Of a stretch of DNA of 6,970 nucleotides, positions 4,940 through 6,970 are shown piece by piece; the stretch's first letter is position 1; every line of letters begins with the position of its first letter. Made by a program: the position numbers and the translations under genes. This stretch comes from a bacterium (GTDB lineage: Bacteria > Eremiobacterota > Eremiobacteria > Baltobacterales > Baltobacteraceae), in NCBI GenBank assembly GCA_021784715.1, contig JAJYHP010000080.1, positions 3,043-10,012 on the forward strand, written 5' to 3'. The notes beneath the pieces were generated by a model. That model was not told the origin of the DNA. It made no database searches and was given only the letters and a program-made list of their open reading frames with translations.

Positions 4940-6970
4940 TTAGAAGCTGCCGACGCCGGGGGTGAGTGCCGGGCACGGGGTCGGCACTGCCTGCGGGTTC
5001 GGAGGAACGATCGCGCTCGCTGCAGTGGGAACTGCGTTGATGCGGACATCGATCGAATTGCCGAGGTTCCAGTTCACCCCCGATTCGAGGCCGTAGAGAT
5101 CGTCGTAGGCAAGGCCGTAGCTGAGCCCATTGTCGAAATACTGGTGCAGGATGTAATCGTATTGGTCGTAGAGCGGATCCTTGAAGAGTTCGCTGACGGT
5201 CGCCGGCGGCGGCGTTACCGCCCCAACCGGATGGATCTGCGTCGTCGACATCGCCGTTCCGTAAACGAGATCGGCGATCAGGCCTTTCCAGAGTCCGAAG
5301 GCATCGTCGTTGGCAAAGAGGTGCCCGCTTGCAGTCCCAGCTTTTATTGCCTCCGTCGTGTTGTCGACATTCGCCAAGCCCCACGGTTGTTGCAGCAAGA
5401 TCGCCGGTTTACACGTCTGCTGGTTGTTGTTATCGGGGCCCGGCGGGACGCCTTCGATGAAGTTGTAGACGTTCATGTGAAATGGATTCGGCGAGACGTT
5501 CGGATTTGGCGGCGAACTGCATGTCGCCGACGATGAACTGCCGATATCGGTGAAGATGAAGTTCTGCGTGCCGTCGGAGGTCACGCAATAATAATCGCCG
5601 GTAACGTAATCCGGCCCCGGTGTGGCGCCCGCCTTCACCGGGCCGGCTCCGGGAATGACGCTCGTGAAGATCCGCCCCTGTTGTTGGTAGCTCGCCATCA
5701 CGCAACTGAGATAGCCGAACGGTGCCGGGTTGGGGCAGCTCGCCGGAGTCGGCGACGGGATGTAACTCGCGAGATTGAAGAAGTTCCACTGGAACGAGGT
5801 GATCTGCGCCGATTCACCCGGCGAGATGATCCGCAGATCGAGGTTGCTGCTCGCTGTCGAGGGGAACGCATTGGCGATCACGTTTGCGTTGTAATTCGGG
5901 GTGTTTTCGATCGCATAGAAGATGTTGGTGAAATTGCAGGTCGTCACGCCGACGTATCCCGAGGGCGGGTTCGTTGGGCACGGGACCGGCATTGCACCGG
6001 GTGGTGGTGCGGTCGGAAGCGGCCCCGGCGTCGTAACCGGAAGTGGGGTCGCACCGGTCGAGAGCTCCATCGGCAATCCAAGCGCGACGACTTGCGACGT
6101 ATCGACGGTCGTTCCGTTTACGGCGGTTCCGTATTCGATGAAATCCCACGGGAAGGTAGCGAGCATGCCGCCGCCCGTGCCGGCGGGGCCGCTCGTGTTT
6201 CCCCCGCTCATGGGGTTGGGTGCGGTCGTCGTTCCCGCGGTATACGGCGCATAGGCGAAGTACACGCGCCCGCCTGCGACGCTATCGGGAATGAGGAGCG
6301 GCTTCGTACCCGCAGAGCCCGTCGTCGTGCTAAAGCATGCGGCGGGCAACGGAACGGGGACGGCAGAATCAAAAGTGCCGTCGGCGCTGAGGAACATATT
6401 CGTCGTGGCGTCGGTGGGATAGACGAGCAACTGTGCGCCTGCGATTCCGGCATCGTCGGTGATGTTGAGCGGGATGCCGTTTGTGGCAGGTGTATACGCC
6501 GGGCAATCCGCGGGTGTTGCGACCGGCAACGTCGACGCACTCACGACGATCGCGAAAACGTAGGTCGTATTTGCAGCGAGCGCGACCGCCGGTGAGAGCG
6601 TCGCTGCGGAGAACGCGATCGACGTGCCGCTTGCACTCACGGGGCCGGCGACCTGTTGCCACCCGGCGCTCGCGTTGGTGGGATCGTAGAACGCAACGTA
6701 ACCCGTTCCCGAAAGCATCCCGGCTGGGAAGGTGAACGAAAACGACGGCGATTGCCCGATGCTCACGCCGGCATTTACGGTGAGCGTCACGTACGCAAGC
6801 GCGGTGACGGTGCCGCCGAGCGTCTTGATCGAGCGGCGAACGTGGATCGAACTCGGGGCGGCATCACCCGCAGGCGGCGTGGCCTGCAGGACGAGGGTCG
6901 CGGTCGCGCTCCCCGATGTAGTCGCCGGTAGCCCCACCGTTCCGGCGGCTCCGGAGGCGATCGCCGGGAA
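4940..6970 (-). CDS. large secreted GH64 beta-1,3-glucanase/thaumatin-like protein, N-terminus beyond window
   Basis: At least 676 residues are visible with no stop up to base 6970 and no convincing start, so the beginning and any signal peptide lie to the right. The first part (about 6970-6540) is an Ala/Thr/Ser-rich beta-sandwich of alternating strands (SFSFTFPAGMLSGTGYVAFY, WQQVAGPV, NTTYVFAIVV). The core begins with LNITDDAG near 6465 and has GRVYFAYAPY and WDFIEYG (6149-6130), then TSQVVALGLPMEL. A Pro-rich stretch at about 6060-5945 follows, then a Cys-rich middle. It ends with DYILHQYFDNGLSYGLAYDD near 5160-5100 and a short tail. These blocks resemble the GH64/thaumatin-like fold, whose enzymes split beta-1,3-glucan. 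The motif P-x-C-P recurs four times. The position after the WDFIEYG Glu where GH64 enzymes keep an Asp appears to be Val (codon 6088-6086), so activity is doubtful. A glucan-binding or surface role is possible. Confidence 0.75.
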   Translation of the reverse strand, partial: FPAIASGAAGTVGLPATTSGSATATLVLQATPPAGDAAPSSIHVRRSIKTLGGTVTALAYVTLTVNAGVSIGQSPSFSFTFPAGMLSGTGYVAFYDPTNASAGWQQVAGPVSASGTSIAFSAATLSPAVALAANTTYVFAIVVSASTLPVATPADCPAYTPATNGIPLNITDDAGIAGAQLLVYPTDATTNMFLSADGTFDSAVPVPLPAACFSTTTGSAGTKPLLIPDSVAGGRVYFAYAPYTAGTTTAPNPMSGGNTSGPAGTGGGMLATFPWDFIEYGTAVNGTTVDTSQVVALGLPMELSTGATPLPVTTPGPLPTAPPPGAMPVPCPTNPPSGYVGVTTCNFTNIFYAIENTPNYNANVIANAFPSTASSNLDLRIISPGESAQITSFQWNFFNLASYIPSPTPASCPNPAPFGYLSCVMASYQQQGRIFTSVIPGAGPVKAGATPGPDYVTGDYYCVTSDGTQNFIFTDIGSSSSATCSSPPNPNVSPNPFHMNVYNFIEGVPPGPDNNNQQTCKPAILLQQPWGLANVDNTTEAIKAGTASGHLFANDDAFGLWKGLIADLVYGTAMSTTQIHPVGAVTPPPATVSELFKDPLYDQYDYILHQYFDNGLSYGLAYDDLYGLESGVNWNLGNSIDVRINAVPTAASAIVPPNPQAVPTPCPALTPGVGSF

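Noticed and set aside
4715..5536. 273-codon open frame on the plus strand
   Set aside because: It spans the rfbC start, the hairpin and the end of the secreted protein on the opposite strand, and has no recognisable motif.
5681..6595. 304-codon open frame on the plus strand
   Set aside because: Antisense to the GH64-like gene, extremely Arg/Gly-rich composition, no ribosome binding site or domain: a shadow.
6935..6937. GTG as the start of the large secreted protein
   Set aside because: The frame stays open to base 6970 and the sequence before and after is the same Ala/Thr/Gly-rich beta domain, with no signal peptide, so this is an internal Val.
1..6970. CRISPR arrays, tRNA or rRNA genes, insertion sequences
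   Set aside because: No regularly spaced direct repeats, cloverleaf-like sequence, rRNA-like blocks, transposase motifs or terminal inverted repeats were seen on reading both strands.

Overview
The window (6970 bp) is GC-rich and densely coded, with long GC3-driven shadow frames opposite the real genes. It looks like a free-living environmental bacterium. The mix of an ECF sigma factor, a DipZ-type thioredoxin-like protein, a PlcC/AcpA-type phosphoesterase and a secreted GH64/thaumatin-like protein would suit a little-cultured soil phylum such as Eremiobacterota (WPS-2). That placement is a guess from general style, not from a marker gene. No rRNA, tRNA, CRISPR array, transposase or integrase was seen.

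Left part (1-3147): an ECF sigma-70 factor on the minus strand runs off the left edge. It is separated by a 159-bp divergent intergenic region from a plus-strand pair. The pair is an exported thioredoxin-like protein with a CxxC motif (352 aa, like the C-terminal half of mycobacterial DipZ without the CcdA membrane part) and, 42 bp later, a phosphoesterase/phospholipase C family lipoprotein. The second gene has no ATG or GTG near its N-terminus. The best-placed start is CTG at 1801, behind a perfect AGGAGG.

Middle part (3144-4293): two minus-strand genes joined by a GTGA overlap form a compact module. The first is a 212-aa nucleotidyltransferase-fold protein of the AbiEii/DUF6036 type. The second is an unrecognised 159-aa protein with an HTH-like segment and a basic GGKAR tail. 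The nucleotidyltransferase gene has a near-consensus promoter (TCGACA-17 bp-TATAAT) with only 6 bp between the -10 box and the ATG, so its mRNA should be leaderless. A perfect 19-bp palindrome fills the promoter spacer. The layout is that of a self-regulated toxin-antitoxin or defence-type pair and is the most interesting item here. Its coding DNA also looks poorer in GC than its neighbours.

Right part (4331-6970): an orphan dTDP-4-dehydrorhamnose 3,5-epimerase (rfbC/rmlC). Upstream of it, a 12-bp-stem hairpin with a UUCG loop ends a long secreted protein that runs off the right edge. That protein has a GH64 beta-1,3-glucanase/thaumatin-like core, an N-terminal Ala/Thr/Ser-rich beta-sandwich and Pro-rich linkers. 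One residue believed catalytic in GH64 appears to be replaced by Val.

Apart from the plus-strand pair and the two-gene module, the genes do not form one pathway. The window is a patchwork of envelope or secreted functions with a mobile-looking module between them.
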